Below, piece by piece: positions 17,963 through 26,547 of a stretch of 64,000 bases of DNA; the first letter of the stretch is position 1, and every line of letters begins with the position of its first letter. Source of the DNA: Streptomyces albidoflavus. GTDB lineage: Bacteria > Actinomycetota > Actinomycetes > Streptomycetales > Streptomycetaceae. The stretch spans positions 1-64,000 of the forward strand of contig NZ_JOII01000002.1 of assembly GCF_000719955.1 (NCBI RefSeq), given 5' to 3'. The notes beneath the pieces were generated by a model, which had not been told where the DNA came from, made no database searches, and was given only the letters and a program-made list of their open reading frames with translations. The position numbers were made by a program, and so were the translations under genes.

Positions 17963-18336
17963 CGGCCCCGGCCGGGCCCATCGGCGCTGCCGTCGGCACC
18001 ACCGTCGTGGACGCCGGGCGTCCCGGCCGCGCCGCCGTCGGCACCACCGTCGTGGACACCGGGCGTGCCCGCCGCGCCGCCGTCCGCGGGTCCTTCCGCG
18101 GCTCCGTCGGCTCCGCCGTCGTGCACGCCGGGCGTACCGGCCGCACCGCCGTCCGCCGGGCCTTCCGCACCGCCGTCGGCACCACCGTCGTGGACACCGG
18201 GGGTACCCGCCGCGCCGCCGTCCGCCGGACCCTCCGCGGCTCCGTCGGCACCACCGTCATGGACACCCGGCGTGCCGGCCGCGCCACCGTCCGCGGGGCC
18301 TTCCTGCTGGTTGGGGTCCTGCTCGGGGTTGCTCAT
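17959..18336 (-). CDS. Tandem-repeat peptide, candidate RiPP substrate
   Basis: A 125-residue acidic, Gly/Ala-rich protein. After MSNPEQDPNQQ come three 23-residue repeats, a 22-residue fourth and a shortened fifth unit. Each contains AAGTPGVHDGGADG, with one His and three to four Asp per unit and no Lys or Cys. There is no signal peptide and no membrane segment. GGGAGGAAAG stands directly before the ATG, a strong ribosome site. The stop overlaps the start of a JmjC-type hydroxylase gene. A leader-like N-terminus followed by identical cores and then an oxygenase fits a multi-core modified peptide. A structural or metal-binding protein is the alternative. Confidence 0.75.
   Translation of the reverse strand: MSNPEQDPNQQEGPADGGAAGTPGVHDGGADGAAEGPADGGAAGTPGVHDGGADGGAEGPADGGAAGTPGVHDGGADGAAEGPADGGAAGTPGVHDGGADGGAAGTPGVHDGGADGSADGPGRGR
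17975..18300 (-). repeat. About 69-bp coding tandem repeat array
   Basis: Four-and-a-half near-identical units of about 69 bases encode the repeats of the 125-residue peptide. Units differ mainly at third codon positions and at one Ala/Gly position, so the protein sequence is conserved more strictly than the DNA. That pattern suggests selection on the peptide rather than recent DNA slippage alone. Confidence 0.85.
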
Positions 18337-18740
18337 CTTTCCTCCCGCGCGTCATAGGGCTGGACGTCCGTGCCGGCGCCCAGGCGTGGAGCAGCGTCAT
18401 CCCCCCGGCACCGCCCGAATCAGCGTACCGCTATGGGAGGAAAGTCACGATTTGGGAGAGAAGGGGGTGCGAGGCGGGAGGCGCGAAGCGTCGGGAGAGG
18501 GGTGCGGGCCTGCCCGGATCACTACATCGGGTGTCCCGATCCATCGATTGCGGCAGCGGTGGGCACGCTTCTACAGTGCACCCTGCAAGTAAGCCTTGCC
18601 TAAGTTGCTCGCTCCGGCTGCGCGCAGCCACTCCACGACGACCGCCCTGTGGCCGGGCGTGGGTGAACCGGCACCTTCGGCCCCAGCACCTCGTGGAGTA
18701 CCGCCATGCCCCCGTCCCGCCCGCGTGAAGGCGGCCGCCC
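18337..18740. other. 404-bp divergent intergenic region
   Basis: This gap lies between the repeat-peptide operon (minus) and the MFS gene (plus). It holds the repeat-peptide ribosome site next to 18337, an iron box at 18587-18606, and a short open frame from 18706 (MPPSRPREGGRP) preceded by GGAG whose stop overlaps the MFS GTG start. I see no other convincing gene. Confidence 0.6.
18587..18606. promoter_or_regulatory. IdeR/DmdR-type iron box
   Basis: AAGTAAGCCTTGCCTAAGTT is an imperfect palindrome that matches the actinobacterial iron-repressor pattern TTAGGTTAGGCTAACCTAA, best seen on the minus strand as ACTTAGGCAAGGCTTACTT. It lies 135 bases before the MFS start, so iron repression of that gene is likely. 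Confidence 0.75.
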
Positions 18741-20042
18741 GTGAAGCCGACGTTCGCGGCCGTCCTGCCCGACCTCTCTCCCTGGCGCTCCTCGCGTGAC
18801 TTCCGGCTGCTGTGGGGGCAGGGCCTCATCACCTTCTTCGGCTCCACCATGGCGCTGGTCGCGCTGCCGCTCCAGATCAAGGAGCTGACCGGGTCGCCGC
18901 TGGCCGTGGGGGCGATGGGCGCGGTCGAGCTGGTCCCGCTGGTCGTCTTCGGGCTGTACGGCGGGGCGCTGGCGGACGCCGTGGACCGGGCGCGGGTCAT
19001 CGTGTCGACCGAGGCGGGGCTCGGGCTGCTGGCGCTGATCCTGCTGGTCAACTCGATGCTGCCGGAGCCGATGCTCTGGCCGCTGTACGTGGTCGCGGCG
19101 GGCGTGGCCGCGCTGGCGGGGCTGCAACGCCCCGCGCTGGACTCCCTGCTGGCCCGGATCGTGCCGCACGAGCAACTGGCCGCGGCGGCCGCCCTCAACG
19201 CGCTGCGCTGGCAGGCCGGGGCCATCGCCGGCCCCGCCGCGGCCGGCCTGGTCGTCGCGTACGCGGGCAACGTCCCCGCGTACGCCACCACGGTGACCTG
19301 CTTCGCCGTGTCGGTGCTGATGTGCCTGCGGCTCTCCCCGGCCCCGCCCTCCGAGAACGCCGCGAAGCCCTCGTTGCGGGGGATCGCGGAAGGGGCGCGC
19401 TACGCCTGGTCGCGGCCGGTGCTGCTGGGGACGTACGCGATCGACCTGGCGGCGATGTTCTTCGCCTTCCCGAACACGATCTTCCCCTTCCTCGCCGACG
19501 AACTGGACGCCGACTGGTCGCTGGGCCTGATGTACGCGGCCGGGTCGGTGGGCTCCCTGTTGGTGAGCCTGACCAGCGGCTGGGCCTCGCGGATGCGGCG
19601 GCACGGGCTGCTGGTCGTCTTCGGCGCCACCGGCTGGGGGCTGGCCATCGCGGCGGCGGGGTGGATGTCGAACGTCTGGCTGGTGCTGGTCTGCCTGGCG
19701 CTGGCCGGGGCGGGCGACATGCTCAGCGGACTGGGCCGCTCCACCATCTGGAACCAGACCATCCCCGACGGACTCCGCGGCCGGCTGGCCGGGATCGAGG
19801 TCCTCTCCTACAGCATCGGCCCGCAGCTCGGCCAGGTGCGGGCGGGCGCGATGGCCGGCTGGACCGGCGCCCGCCCGGCCATCTGGACCGGCGGCCTCGC
19901 CTGCGTCGTCTCGGTGGGCCTGCTGACCGCCGCCCTGCCCAAGCTCGTCACGTACGACGCGCACACCGACGAGGACGCCCGGCGCCGGCGCGAGGCGCAC
20001 ACCCCGAAGGCCGCCGGCGAGGAGGTGCCGGACGCCACCTGA
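18741..20042 (+). CDS. EntS-like MFS exporter, iron-regulated
   Basis: A 433-residue major facilitator protein with about 12 hydrophobic segments, of the EntS/enterobactin-exporter type (RDFRLLWGQGLITFFGSTMA at the start, GLQRPALDSLLARIVP in the middle, GRLAGIEVLSYSIGPQLGQ late). A GTG start follows the short upstream frame in a GTGA overlap. The iron box upstream suggests export of a siderophore during iron starvation. No siderophore synthesis genes are visible in this window, so the substrate must come from elsewhere. Confidence 0.88.
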   Translation: MKPTFAAVLPDLSPWRSSRDFRLLWGQGLITFFGSTMALVALPLQIKELTGSPLAVGAMGAVELVPLVVFGLYGGALADAVDRARVIVSTEAGLGLLALILLVNSMLPEPMLWPLYVVAAGVAALAGLQRPALDSLLARIVPHEQLAAAAALNALRWQAGAIAGPAAAGLVVAYAGNVPAYATTVTCFAVSVLMCLRLSPAPPSENAAKPSLRGIAEGARYAWSRPVLLGTYAIDLAAMFFAFPNTIFPFLADELDADWSLGLMYAAGSVGSLLVSLTSGWASRMRRHGLLVVFGATGWGLAIAAAGWMSNVWLVLVCLALAGAGDMLSGLGRSTIWNQTIPDGLRGRLAGIEVLSYSIGPQLGQVRAGAMAGWTGARPAIWTGGLACVVSVGLLTAALPKLVTYDAHTDEDARRRREAHTPKAAGEEVPDAT

Positions 20043-20087
20043 GGCGGGCGCCGGAGCCGCTCCCGGCCCGCCGAACCACCCGTCTGC

Positions 20088-20110
20088 CACACCTGGTTCG
20101 TCCTGGTGTG
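20088..20110. promoter_or_regulatory. Inverted repeat before glpF
   Basis: CACACC and GGTGTG (20088-20093 with 20105-20110) form a short inverted repeat with a further T-A pair, about 80 bases before the channel gene. It is a possible operator for a GylR-type glycerol repressor. The match is short and could be chance. Confidence 0.3.
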
Positions 20111-20191
20111 CGGTGATCGGTCCGGAACCATAGCCTGCTCGCACTGCTCGGGATGTCGAGTGCCGGCCCCGCCGGCGGAGGGCGAGCTTCG

Positions 20192-21034
20192 ATGGCTGAG
20201 CCACGTGCGAAGTCGGGACTGTTGAAGGAGATGTCGGCGGAGTTCGCCGGCACGATGATCCTCATTCTCTTCGGATGCGGTGTGGTGGCCCAGGTGGCCG
20301 CGGGCGAACTGACCGACCCGCCCGGCGGCCTCGGGGACCACGACAGCATCTCGTGGGCGTGGGGCCTGGGTGTCACCATGGGCGTCTACGTGGCGGCGCG
20401 GCTGAGCGGCGCCCACCTGAACCCCGCGGTGACCGTGGCCCTCGCCGCGTTCCGGGGCTTCTCCTGGGCCAAGGTGCTGCCCTACGCGCTGGCGCAGACG
20501 GCCGGTGCCTTCGTCGCGGCCCTGCTGGTCCGCTGGAACTACAGCGAGGCGCTGGCCAAGATCGACCCCGGCCACACCGTCAAGACGCAGACCGTCTTCT
20601 CCACCCTGCCGGCCAACGGCAACCCGGCGCTGCCGGTGCACGAGTGGGGCGCGTTCCGCGACCAGGTGATCGGCACCGCGATCCTGCTGCTGCTCATCAT
20701 GGCGGTCACCGACATGCTCAACACGGCGCCGGCCGCCAACATGGGCCCGTTCATCACGGGCCTGATCGTGGTCGGCATCGGCATGGCGTGGGGCACCAAC
20801 GCGGGCTACGCGATCAACCCCGCCCGCGACTTCGGCCCGAGGCTCGCCAGCTTCCTCACCGGATACGGCGGGGCATGGCGAGATCAGTACGGGAACTTCT
20901 ACTTCTGGGTGCCCATCCTGGGCCCGCTGGTCGGCGGTCTGCTCGGAGCGGGTCTGTACAAGTTCTTCGTCGGACGGCTCCTGCCCACCGCGCTCCCCGA
21001 GCCCCCCGGGCGCGCCCCGCGTTCCGAGAGCTGA
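20192..21034 (+). CDS. glpF: Glycerol uptake facilitator (aquaglyceroporin)
   Basis: A 280-residue MIP-family channel. Both pore motifs are present: HLNPAVTVA near 80 and INPARDFGPR near 210. The latter has the Asp after NPAR that is typical of glycerol-conducting members. About six hydrophobic helices span the membrane. The ATG at 20192 is preferred because GGAGG lies about 11 bases upstream; an ATG at 20153 has no ribosome site. Glycerol kinase follows 27 bases later, an operon. Confidence 0.9.
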   Translation: MAEPRAKSGLLKEMSAEFAGTMILILFGCGVVAQVAAGELTDPPGGLGDHDSISWAWGLGVTMGVYVAARLSGAHLNPAVTVALAAFRGFSWAKVLPYALAQTAGAFVAALLVRWNYSEALAKIDPGHTVKTQTVFSTLPANGNPALPVHEWGAFRDQVIGTAILLLLIMAVTDMLNTAPAANMGPFITGLIVVGIGMAWGTNAGYAINPARDFGPRLASFLTGYGGAWRDQYGNFYFWVPILGPLVGGLLGAGLYKFFVGRLLPTALPEPPGRAPRSES

Positions 21035-21061
21035 CGGCACCAGCCGGAGAGGCAGCACATC

Positions 21062-22579
21062 ATGGCGGACTTCATCGGTGCGGTGGACCAAGGCACCACC
21101 AGCACACGATTCATGATCTTCGACCACGGCGGCAACGAGGTCGCCAAGCACCAGCTGGAGCACGAGCAGATCCTGCCCCGCTCCGGCTGGGTGGAGCACG
21201 ACCCGGTGGAGATCTGGGAACGCACCAACTCGGTGATGCAGAACGCCCTGCGGTACGGCGGGCTGGCGGCGAGCGACCTGGCGGCCATCGGCATCACCAA
21301 CCAGCGTGAGACGGCGGTGGTCTGGGACCCGCGCAACGGGCGCCCCTACTACAACGCCATCGTCTGGCAGGACACCCGGACCGACGCCATCGCGGCGGCC
21401 CTCGAACGCTCGGGCCGCGGCGACGTCATCCGCCGCAAGGCGGGGCTCCCGCCGGCCACGTACTTCTCGGGCGGCAAGATCCAGTGGATCCTGGAGAACG
21501 TCGAGGGGGTGCGGGAGGCCGCGGAGGCGGGCCACGCGATCTTCGGCAACACCGACGCCTGGGTCCTGTGGAACCTCACGGGCGGTCCGGACGGCGGCAT
21601 CCACGCCACCGACGTGACCAACGCCAGCCGCACCATGCTGATGAACCTGGAGACCCTCGACTGGGACGACGAGCTGCTGGGCTTCTTCGGCATCCCCCGG
21701 TCGATGCTGCCCACCATCAACCCGTCCTCGGACGCGCAGGCGTACGGCACGACGCGCACCTCGCGGCCGCTGCGGGGCGCCGTCCCGATCGGCGGGGTCC
21801 TCGGCGACCAGCAGGCGGCCACCGTCGGCCAGGTCTGCTTCGCGCCCGGCGAGGCGAAGAACACCTACGGCACGGGCAACTTCCTCGTCCTGAACACCGG
21901 CACGGAGCTGGTCCGTTCCGAGAACGGGCTGCTGACCACGGTGGCGTACAAGTTCGGCGACGAGCCGGTGGTGTACGCGCTGGAGGGCTCCATCGCGGTG
22001 ACGGGTTCCGCGGTGCAGTGGCTGCGCGACCAGCTGAAGATCATCAAGTCGGCGCCGGAGAGCGAGGAACTGGCCCGTACCGTCGAGGACAACGGGGGCA
22101 TGTACTTCGTACCCGCCTTCTCCGGTCTGTTCGCCCCCTACTGGCGCTCGGACGCCCGGGGCGCGGTCGTCGGCCTGGCCCGGTACAACAGCGGCGGCCA
22201 CCTGGCGCGGGCGACGCTGGAGGCGATCTGCTACCAGAGCCGCGACGTGGTGGAGGCGATGGAGCAGGACTCCGGCGTCCACCTCGACGTCCTCAAGGTC
22301 GACGGCGGGGTCACCGCCAACGACCTGTGCATGCAGATCCAGGCCGACGTCCTCGGCGTCCCGGTCAGCCGTCCGGTGGTCGCCGAGACCACCGCCCTCG
22401 GCGCCGCCTACGCGGCCGGGCTGGCCGTCGGCTTCTGGCGCGACACCGACGAACTGCGCTCCCAGTGGCACGAGTCGAAGCGCTGGGAGCCGGAGTGGAC
22501 CGAGGAGCAGCGCGCGGCGGGGTACGCGGACTGGAAGCGGGCCGTGGAACGCACCCTGGACTGGGTGCAGGTGCCCTGA
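21062..22579 (+). CDS. glpK: Glycerol kinase
   Basis: A 505-residue FGGY kinase that phosphorylates glycerol to glycerol-3-phosphate in the cytosol. The start [18 protein letters not shown], the [12 protein letters not shown] motif, [13 protein letters not shown] and the late FGGY-like [19 protein letters not shown] are diagnostic. It is preceded by GGAGAGGCAG and follows glpF. The usual third gene, glycerol-3-phosphate dehydrogenase, is missing: a strong hairpin ends the unit here. Confidence 0.96.
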   Translation: MADFIGAVDQGTTSTRFMIFDHGGNEVAKHQLEHEQILPRSGWVEHDPVEIWERTNSVMQNALRYGGLAASDLAAIGITNQRETAVVWDPRNGRPYYNAIVWQDTRTDAIAAALERSGRGDVIRRKAGLPPATYFSGGKIQWILENVEGVREAAEAGHAIFGNTDAWVLWNLTGGPDGGIHATDVTNASRTMLMNLETLDWDDELLGFFGIPRSMLPTINPSSDAQAYGTTRTSRPLRGAVPIGGVLGDQQAATVGQVCFAPGEAKNTYGTGNFLVLNTGTELVRSENGLLTTVAYKFGDEPVVYALEGSIAVTGSAVQWLRDQLKIIKSAPESEELARTVEDNGGMYFVPAFSGLFAPYWRSDARGAVVGLARYNSGGHLARATLEAICYQSRDVVEAMEQDSGVHLDVLKVDGGVTANDLCMQIQADVLGVPVSRPVVAETTALGAAYAAGLAVGFWRDTDELRSQWHESKRWEPEWTEEQRAAGYADWKRAVERTLDWVQVP

Positions 22580-22596
22580 GGGCGTAGCGGCAGCCG

Positions 22597-22657
22597 GTAC
22601 GGCGAAGCCCGGCCGTCCGTCCCCGTTCAGGGGCCGGACGGCCGGGCTTCGCCGTAC
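22597..22657. terminator. 23-bp perfect terminator hairpin after glpK
   Basis: The arms 22597-22619 and 22635-22657 pair perfectly over 23 bases around a 15-base loop. This is the longest hairpin seen in the window. It lies 17 bases after the glpK stop and 26 bases before the next gene, so it isolates the two units. Confidence 0.88.
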
Positions 22658-22683
22658 ATGATCATGGTTGTTAGCCTCGATTG

Positions 22684-23130
22684 ATGACTGCGATCTTCGA
22701 CGAAGCCGTCCGTGCCCGCCTCCGCTCTCCCCTCATCTGGTACGTCGGGACCGTCTTCCCCGACGGAGCCCCGCAGGTCAGCCCGATGTGGGTGGACCTG
22801 GAAGGGGAGAACGAGCTGACCTTCAACACCTCGGTGGGGCGGGTGAAGGAGGAGAACCTGCGCCACGACCCCCGCGTCTACCTCTCGCACGCGGACGCCG
22901 AGAACCCCTTCGACCGGGTGCAGATCAGCGGCGAGGTGGCGCGGTTCGTCGAGGGCCCCGAGGCGCACGACCGGATGGACCGGCTGGCGCGCAAGTACCT
23001 GGGCAGCGACCGGTTCGAGTGGATCATGCCCGGGGAGCAGCGGGTCGCCGTGGTCGTCCGCCCGCTGAAGGTCCGGCACATCGTGGGCGTCGAGCGGTTC
23101 CGCCCGGGCGGTCCGGTCCCGGCTCCCTGA
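22684..23130 (+). CDS. PPOX-class F420/FMN-dependent oxidoreductase
   Basis: A 148-residue split-barrel flavin-binding protein (pyridoxamine 5'-phosphate oxidase-like). The typical pattern is present: WYVGTVFPDGAPQVSPMWVD near 18-37 and LRHDPRVYLSHADAENPF near 58-75. In actinobacteria this group commonly uses F420. The ATG comes only 26 bases after the glpK terminator. No clear ribosome site precedes it, so a leaderless transcript is plausible, with TTAGCCT as a possible -10. The substrate is unknown. Confidence 0.85.
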   Translation: MTAIFDEAVRARLRSPLIWYVGTVFPDGAPQVSPMWVDLEGENELTFNTSVGRVKEENLRHDPRVYLSHADAENPFDRVQISGEVARFVEGPEAHDRMDRLARKYLGSDRFEWIMPGEQRVAVVVRPLKVRHIVGVERFRPGGPVPAP

Positions 23131-23255
23131 GCGCCGTTCACCCGGCCGGACCGCTCCACGGGCCTCCCTGGAGCGGCGTGCTTATGGTCGGCTCGGGCCC
23201 GCCTCCGACGGCGGCGCCAGGGTGCACCGACGACGGCGGGAAAGGCGGGACCTCG

Positions 23256-24104
23256 ATGGCGGGGACGATCCTCATCACGGGCGCGGGCAGCGGCTTCGGC
23301 AAGGAGGTCGCCCTGCGGCTCGCCGCCGACGGACACGACGTGATCGCCGGGGTGGAGATCATCGCGCAGGTCTCCGCGGTTCGGGCCGAGGCCCGGGAGC
23401 GGGGCGTGGAGCTGCGCGTCGAGAAGCTCGACGTCACCGACCCGGGCGACCGGGAGCGGGCACTCGACTGGGACGTGGAGGTGCTGCTCAACAACGCCGG
23501 CGTCTCCGAAGGCGGGTCGACCGTGGACATCCCGGCCGAGCGCCTGCGCCGCCAGTTCGAGGTCAACGTCATCGGCCCGATCCTGCTCACCCAGCCGCTC
23601 GCCAGGCGGATGGCCCGGCGGCGCAGCGGACGGATCGTCTTCATGTCCTCGGTCGCGGGCCTCACCGTCGACCCGTTCACCGGTGCGTACGCGGCCTCGA
23701 AGCACGCCGTGGAGGCGTTCGCGGACGCCCTCGACCAGGAGCTGGCCGAGTTCGGCGTCACGGTGGCCACGATCAACCCGGGCCCCTTCCTCACCGGCTT
23801 CAACGACACCATGTTCGAGACGTGGAAGGAGTGGCGCGACGACCCCGCCGAGCGCCTCTTCGACTACTCGGCACTCGCCTTCCCGCACGAGCAGTACGAC
23901 CCGGAGCCGGTGCACGCCGCCACGGTCCGGGTCCTGCTCGGCGAGGACCGGCGCTACCGCCATCTGCTCCCCGGGGAGATGGAGCCGCAGGTCCGCGAAC
24001 AGCTCGCCGCGGAGTGGGACCGCGAACTCAACGACGGGCGCCGCCCCGCCCTCGTGCAGAAGGCGTACGACATCGCGCCCTCGACGCCGGTGCGGGAGAG
24101 CTGA
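23256..24104 (+). CDS. Short-chain dehydrogenase/reductase
   Basis: A 282-residue classical SDR. The nucleotide-binding motif TGAGSGFGK lies at 8-16, NNAG near 90, and the catalytic SS...YAASK (Ser, Tyr, Lys) near 130-155. After the catalytic core, the sequence INPGPFLTGFNDTMFETW suits a hydroxylated or ring-bearing substrate, but none can be named. The ATG at 23256 is the first in frame after a purine-rich GGCGGGA. It is convergent with the response-regulator gene. Confidence 0.9.
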   Translation: MAGTILITGAGSGFGKEVALRLAADGHDVIAGVEIIAQVSAVRAEARERGVELRVEKLDVTDPGDRERALDWDVEVLLNNAGVSEGGSTVDIPAERLRRQFEVNVIGPILLTQPLARRMARRRSGRIVFMSSVAGLTVDPFTGAYAASKHAVEAFADALDQELAEFGVTVATINPGPFLTGFNDTMFETWKEWRDDPAERLFDYSALAFPHEQYDPEPVHAATVRVLLGEDRRYRHLLPGEMEPQVREQLAAEWDRELNDGRRPALVQKAYDIAPSTPVRES

Positions 24105-24116
24105 CCCGCGCCCCGG

Positions 24117-24806
24117 CTACGCCACCCAGGTGTACCGGCGCTCCGGGCGGCCCGTGCCGCCGTACCGCAGGGCGACCTGGACCCGGCCGGTCTCGGCGAA
24201 GAACTCCAGGTAGCGGCGGGCACTGACCCGGGAGAGCGCACCGGCGCCGGCGCACTCGGCGGCGGAGAGTCCCGCCGGGTGGTCCCGCAGGGTCCGCTCG
24301 ACCAGTTCCGCGGTGTGCGCCGCCAGCCCTTTGGGCAGTTCCCGCGAGCCGGGCGGCCGGGTGCCGAAGAGCTGGTCCACGTCCTCCTGCCGGGCGACCT
24401 CCAGGGCGCCGAGCCGGGAGCGCGCCGCCGCCACGTGCCGCAACTGCTCGCGCAGGGCCGCCTGGTGGAAGGGTTTGAGCAGGTAGTGGTGGGCGCCCGC
24501 GCGCAGCGCCGAGCGTACGGTCGCGCCGTCCCGGGCCGCCGTGATGAACAGCGCGTCGGTCCCGGGGCCGGAGTCGAGTGCGCGCTCCTCGGCGGCGCGC
24601 AGTTTGCGCAGGACGCTGATGCCGTCCATGTCGGGCAGGTAGACGTCGAGCAGCAGCAGGTCGGGGCGGAGCCGCTCGGCGGCGCGCAGCGCGTCCGCCC
24701 CGGTGTGGGCGACGCCGACGACCGCGCAGTCCTCCGTCGCGGCCACCTGCCGGCTGTGCAGTTTCGCCACCATGAAGTCGTCGTCGACCACCAGGACCCT
24801 GAGCAT
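24117..24806 (-). CDS. CitB/DcuR-type response regulator
   Basis: A 229-residue response regulator. The receiver domain has the acidic pocket VVDDD (8-10), the phospho-acceptor Asp54 in LLLDVYLPDMDG, and the switch Lys in HHYLLKPFH near 104. A C-terminal helix-turn-helix of the CitT/DcuR class follows (SAAECAGAGALSRVSARRYLEFF). It is divergent from tctC and probably regulates the tctCBA tricarboxylate transporter. The partner sensor kinase, normally adjacent, is not in this window. Confidence 0.88.
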   Translation of the reverse strand: MLRVLVVDDDFMVAKLHSRQVAATEDCAVVGVAHTGADALRAAERLRPDLLLLDVYLPDMDGISVLRKLRAAEERALDSGPGTDALFITAARDGATVRSALRAGAHHYLLKPFHQAALREQLRHVAAARSRLGALEVARQEDVDQLFGTRPPGSRELPKGLAAHTAELVERTLRDHPAGLSAAECAGAGALSRVSARRYLEFFAETGRVQVALRYGGTGRPERRYTWVA

Positions 24807-24823
24807 CGCGCCAGCGTAGGCCG

Positions 24824-24841
24824 CGACCACAACGACCACAA
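24824..24841. promoter_or_regulatory. Tandem 9-bp repeats, response-regulator site
   Basis: CGACCACAA occurs twice in direct head-to-tail succession (24824-24832 and 24833-24841), 18 bases from the response-regulator start in the divergent region before tctC. Tandem repeats of this kind fit a dimeric response-regulator binding site. This is inferred from position only. Confidence 0.4.
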
Positions 24842-25014
24842 CGTCCGTTGATTGCGGAAGGGCGACAGCCCGTTAACACGCGGGCAACATGTGGGCCACC
24901 TCGCCGCTTCGTCCGTCACGAAGCGGGCCAGAGCCTCCTCACGAACAGAACCCGCACCGGACCCGTGGGCCGCGCCCCGGGTCCCCCGTACTCGACCGAC
25001 AGGTGGTGGCACAC

Positions 25015-25998
25015 GTGCGTCTGCGCACTCCCCTCGCCCTGTTCGGGGCCGCACTGCTGGTGCTCGCGGGGCCGCCGCTGCTCACCCAGGGCAGCGGCGC
25101 CGACACCGGCACCCACATCCCCGGACTCCGCGTCATGGTTCCCAACACCCCCGGCGGGGGGTACGACATCACCGCCCGCACCCTGGTCAAGGACGCCGAG
25201 GACGCGGAACTCATCCGCAACGTCGAGGTGTTCAACCTCCCCGGAGCCGGCGGCACCGTGGGCCTCAGCCGGCTCGTCTCCGAGCGCGGCAACGGCAAGC
25301 TCGCCATGTCCATGGGGCTGGGCGTGGTGGGCGCGGCCCGCTCCAACCACTCCCCCAGCACGCTCGCCGACACCACGCCCATCGCCCGGCTCACCGAGGA
25401 GCCGGACGTCGTGGTGGTCGCCAAGAACTCCCCGTACAAGACGATCGACCAGCTCATCGACGCCTGGAAGGAGAACCCGGGGAAGGTCTCGGTCGGCGGC
25501 GGCTCGGCGCCCGGCGGCCCCGACCACCTCGCGCCGATGCAGATGGCGCAGGCCGCGGGCATCCCGCCGAAGGAGGTCAACTACGTGCCCTTCGACGGCG
25601 GCGGCGAACTGCTCGCCTCCATCCTGGGCAACAAGATCGGCTTCGGGGTCTCCGGAGTCGGCGAGTACCTCGACCAGATCGAGTCCGGCGAACTGCGGCT
25701 GCTGGCCGTCACCGGACCCGAACGCGCCAAGGGCCTGGACGCGCCGACGCTCCAGGAGGCCGGGTACGACGTCGAGTTCACCAACTGGCGCGGCGTGGTG
25801 GCGCCGCCCGGGATCACCGACGGCGAACGGGACCGGCTGGTCGCGCTGATGGAGGAGCTGCACGACTCCCCCGAGTGGCGCGACTCGATGAAGCGGAACG
25901 GCTGGGACGACGCCTTCCTGACCGGTGACGCCTTCGGCGACTTCCTGGCCGCCGAGGACAAGCGGGTCGTCGACGTACTGAAGGAGCTGGGACTGTGA
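25015..25998 (+). CDS. tctC: Tripartite tricarboxylate transporter binding protein TctC
   Basis: A 327-residue extracytoplasmic binding protein with a hydrophobic export signal (LALFGAALLVLAGPPLL) without a lipobox. The Bug/TctC fold shows in VMVPNTPGGGYDITART near 45-60, GAGGTVGLSRL and GGGSAPGGPDHLAPMQM. The GTG at 25015 is preferred because AGGTGG lies eight bases upstream. It captures citrate-like tricarboxylates for TctAB. Its stop overlaps the tctB start. Confidence 0.92.
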   Translation: MRLRTPLALFGAALLVLAGPPLLTQGSGADTGTHIPGLRVMVPNTPGGGYDITARTLVKDAEDAELIRNVEVFNLPGAGGTVGLSRLVSERGNGKLAMSMGLGVVGAARSNHSPSTLADTTPIARLTEEPDVVVVAKNSPYKTIDQLIDAWKENPGKVSVGGGSAPGGPDHLAPMQMAQAAGIPPKEVNYVPFDGGGELLASILGNKIGFGVSGVGEYLDQIESGELRLLAVTGPERAKGLDAPTLQEAGYDVEFTNWRGVVAPPGITDGERDRLVALMEELHDSPEWRDSMKRNGWDDAFLTGDAFGDFLAAEDKRVVDVLKELGL

Positions 25999-26546
25999 CC
26001 GCCGGACCCACCCCCGAGCCCGTGCCCGAGGAGCGGCCGGCCCCGTCCGGCCGCCGGGCCTGGCTGCGCGAGCACTCCGAACTCGGCGTCAGCGTCCTGC
26101 TGCTGGCGCTCGGCGTCCTCGTCCTCACCGACGCCCTCACCATGGACGTCGACATCTCCCAGCGCGGCCCGGTCGGCCCGCGGACCGTCCCGCTGGTGAT
26201 CGGCGCGGGCCTGCTGCTCGTCGCGGTGCTGCTCGCCGTGGACGTGCTGCGCGGCGGCCGCGGCGAGGCCGAGGGCGGCGAGGACGTCGACCTGGACGAA
26301 CCGGCCGACCTGCGCACCGTCCTGCTGCTGGTCGGGGTCTTCCTGGCCACCGCCGTCCTGATCGAGCCGGTGGGCTTCCCCGTCGCCGGCGCGCTCCTCT
26401 TCTGGGGTACCGCCTACGCGCTGGGCAGCCGCCGGATCGACCGGGACCCGCTGATCGCGGCCGTCCTCGCGCTCTTCACCTACGTCGTCTTCAACAACCT
26501 GCTCGGTGTGCCGCTGCCCGGCGGACCACTGATGGGAGTGCTGTGA
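25995..26546 (+). CDS. tctB: Tripartite tricarboxylate transporter small subunit TctB
   Basis: A 183-residue membrane protein with four hydrophobic helices, the small subunit of the tripartite tricarboxylate transporter. The start GTG overlaps the tctC stop (GTGA). A long acidic segment ([15 protein letters not shown]) lies between helices two and three. The [19 protein letters not shown]-terminus is typical of TctB. Confidence 0.9.
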   Translation: MTAGPTPEPVPEERPAPSGRRAWLREHSELGVSVLLLALGVLVLTDALTMDVDISQRGPVGPRTVPLVIGAGLLLVAVLLAVDVLRGGRGEAEGGEDVDLDEPADLRTVLLLVGVFLATAVLIEPVGFPVAGALLFWGTAYALGSRRIDRDPLIAAVLALFTYVVFNNLLGVPLPGGPLMGVL

Positions 26547-26547
26547 C

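Noticed and set aside
17975..18300. Possible CRISPR-like array
   Set aside because: The repeat units are contiguous coding repeats of about 69 bases with no unique spacers; they are protein repeats.
18370..18603. 77-residue plus-strand frame upstream of the MFS gene
   Set aside because: Composition is unlike a real protein and it runs through the iron box; probably intergenic.
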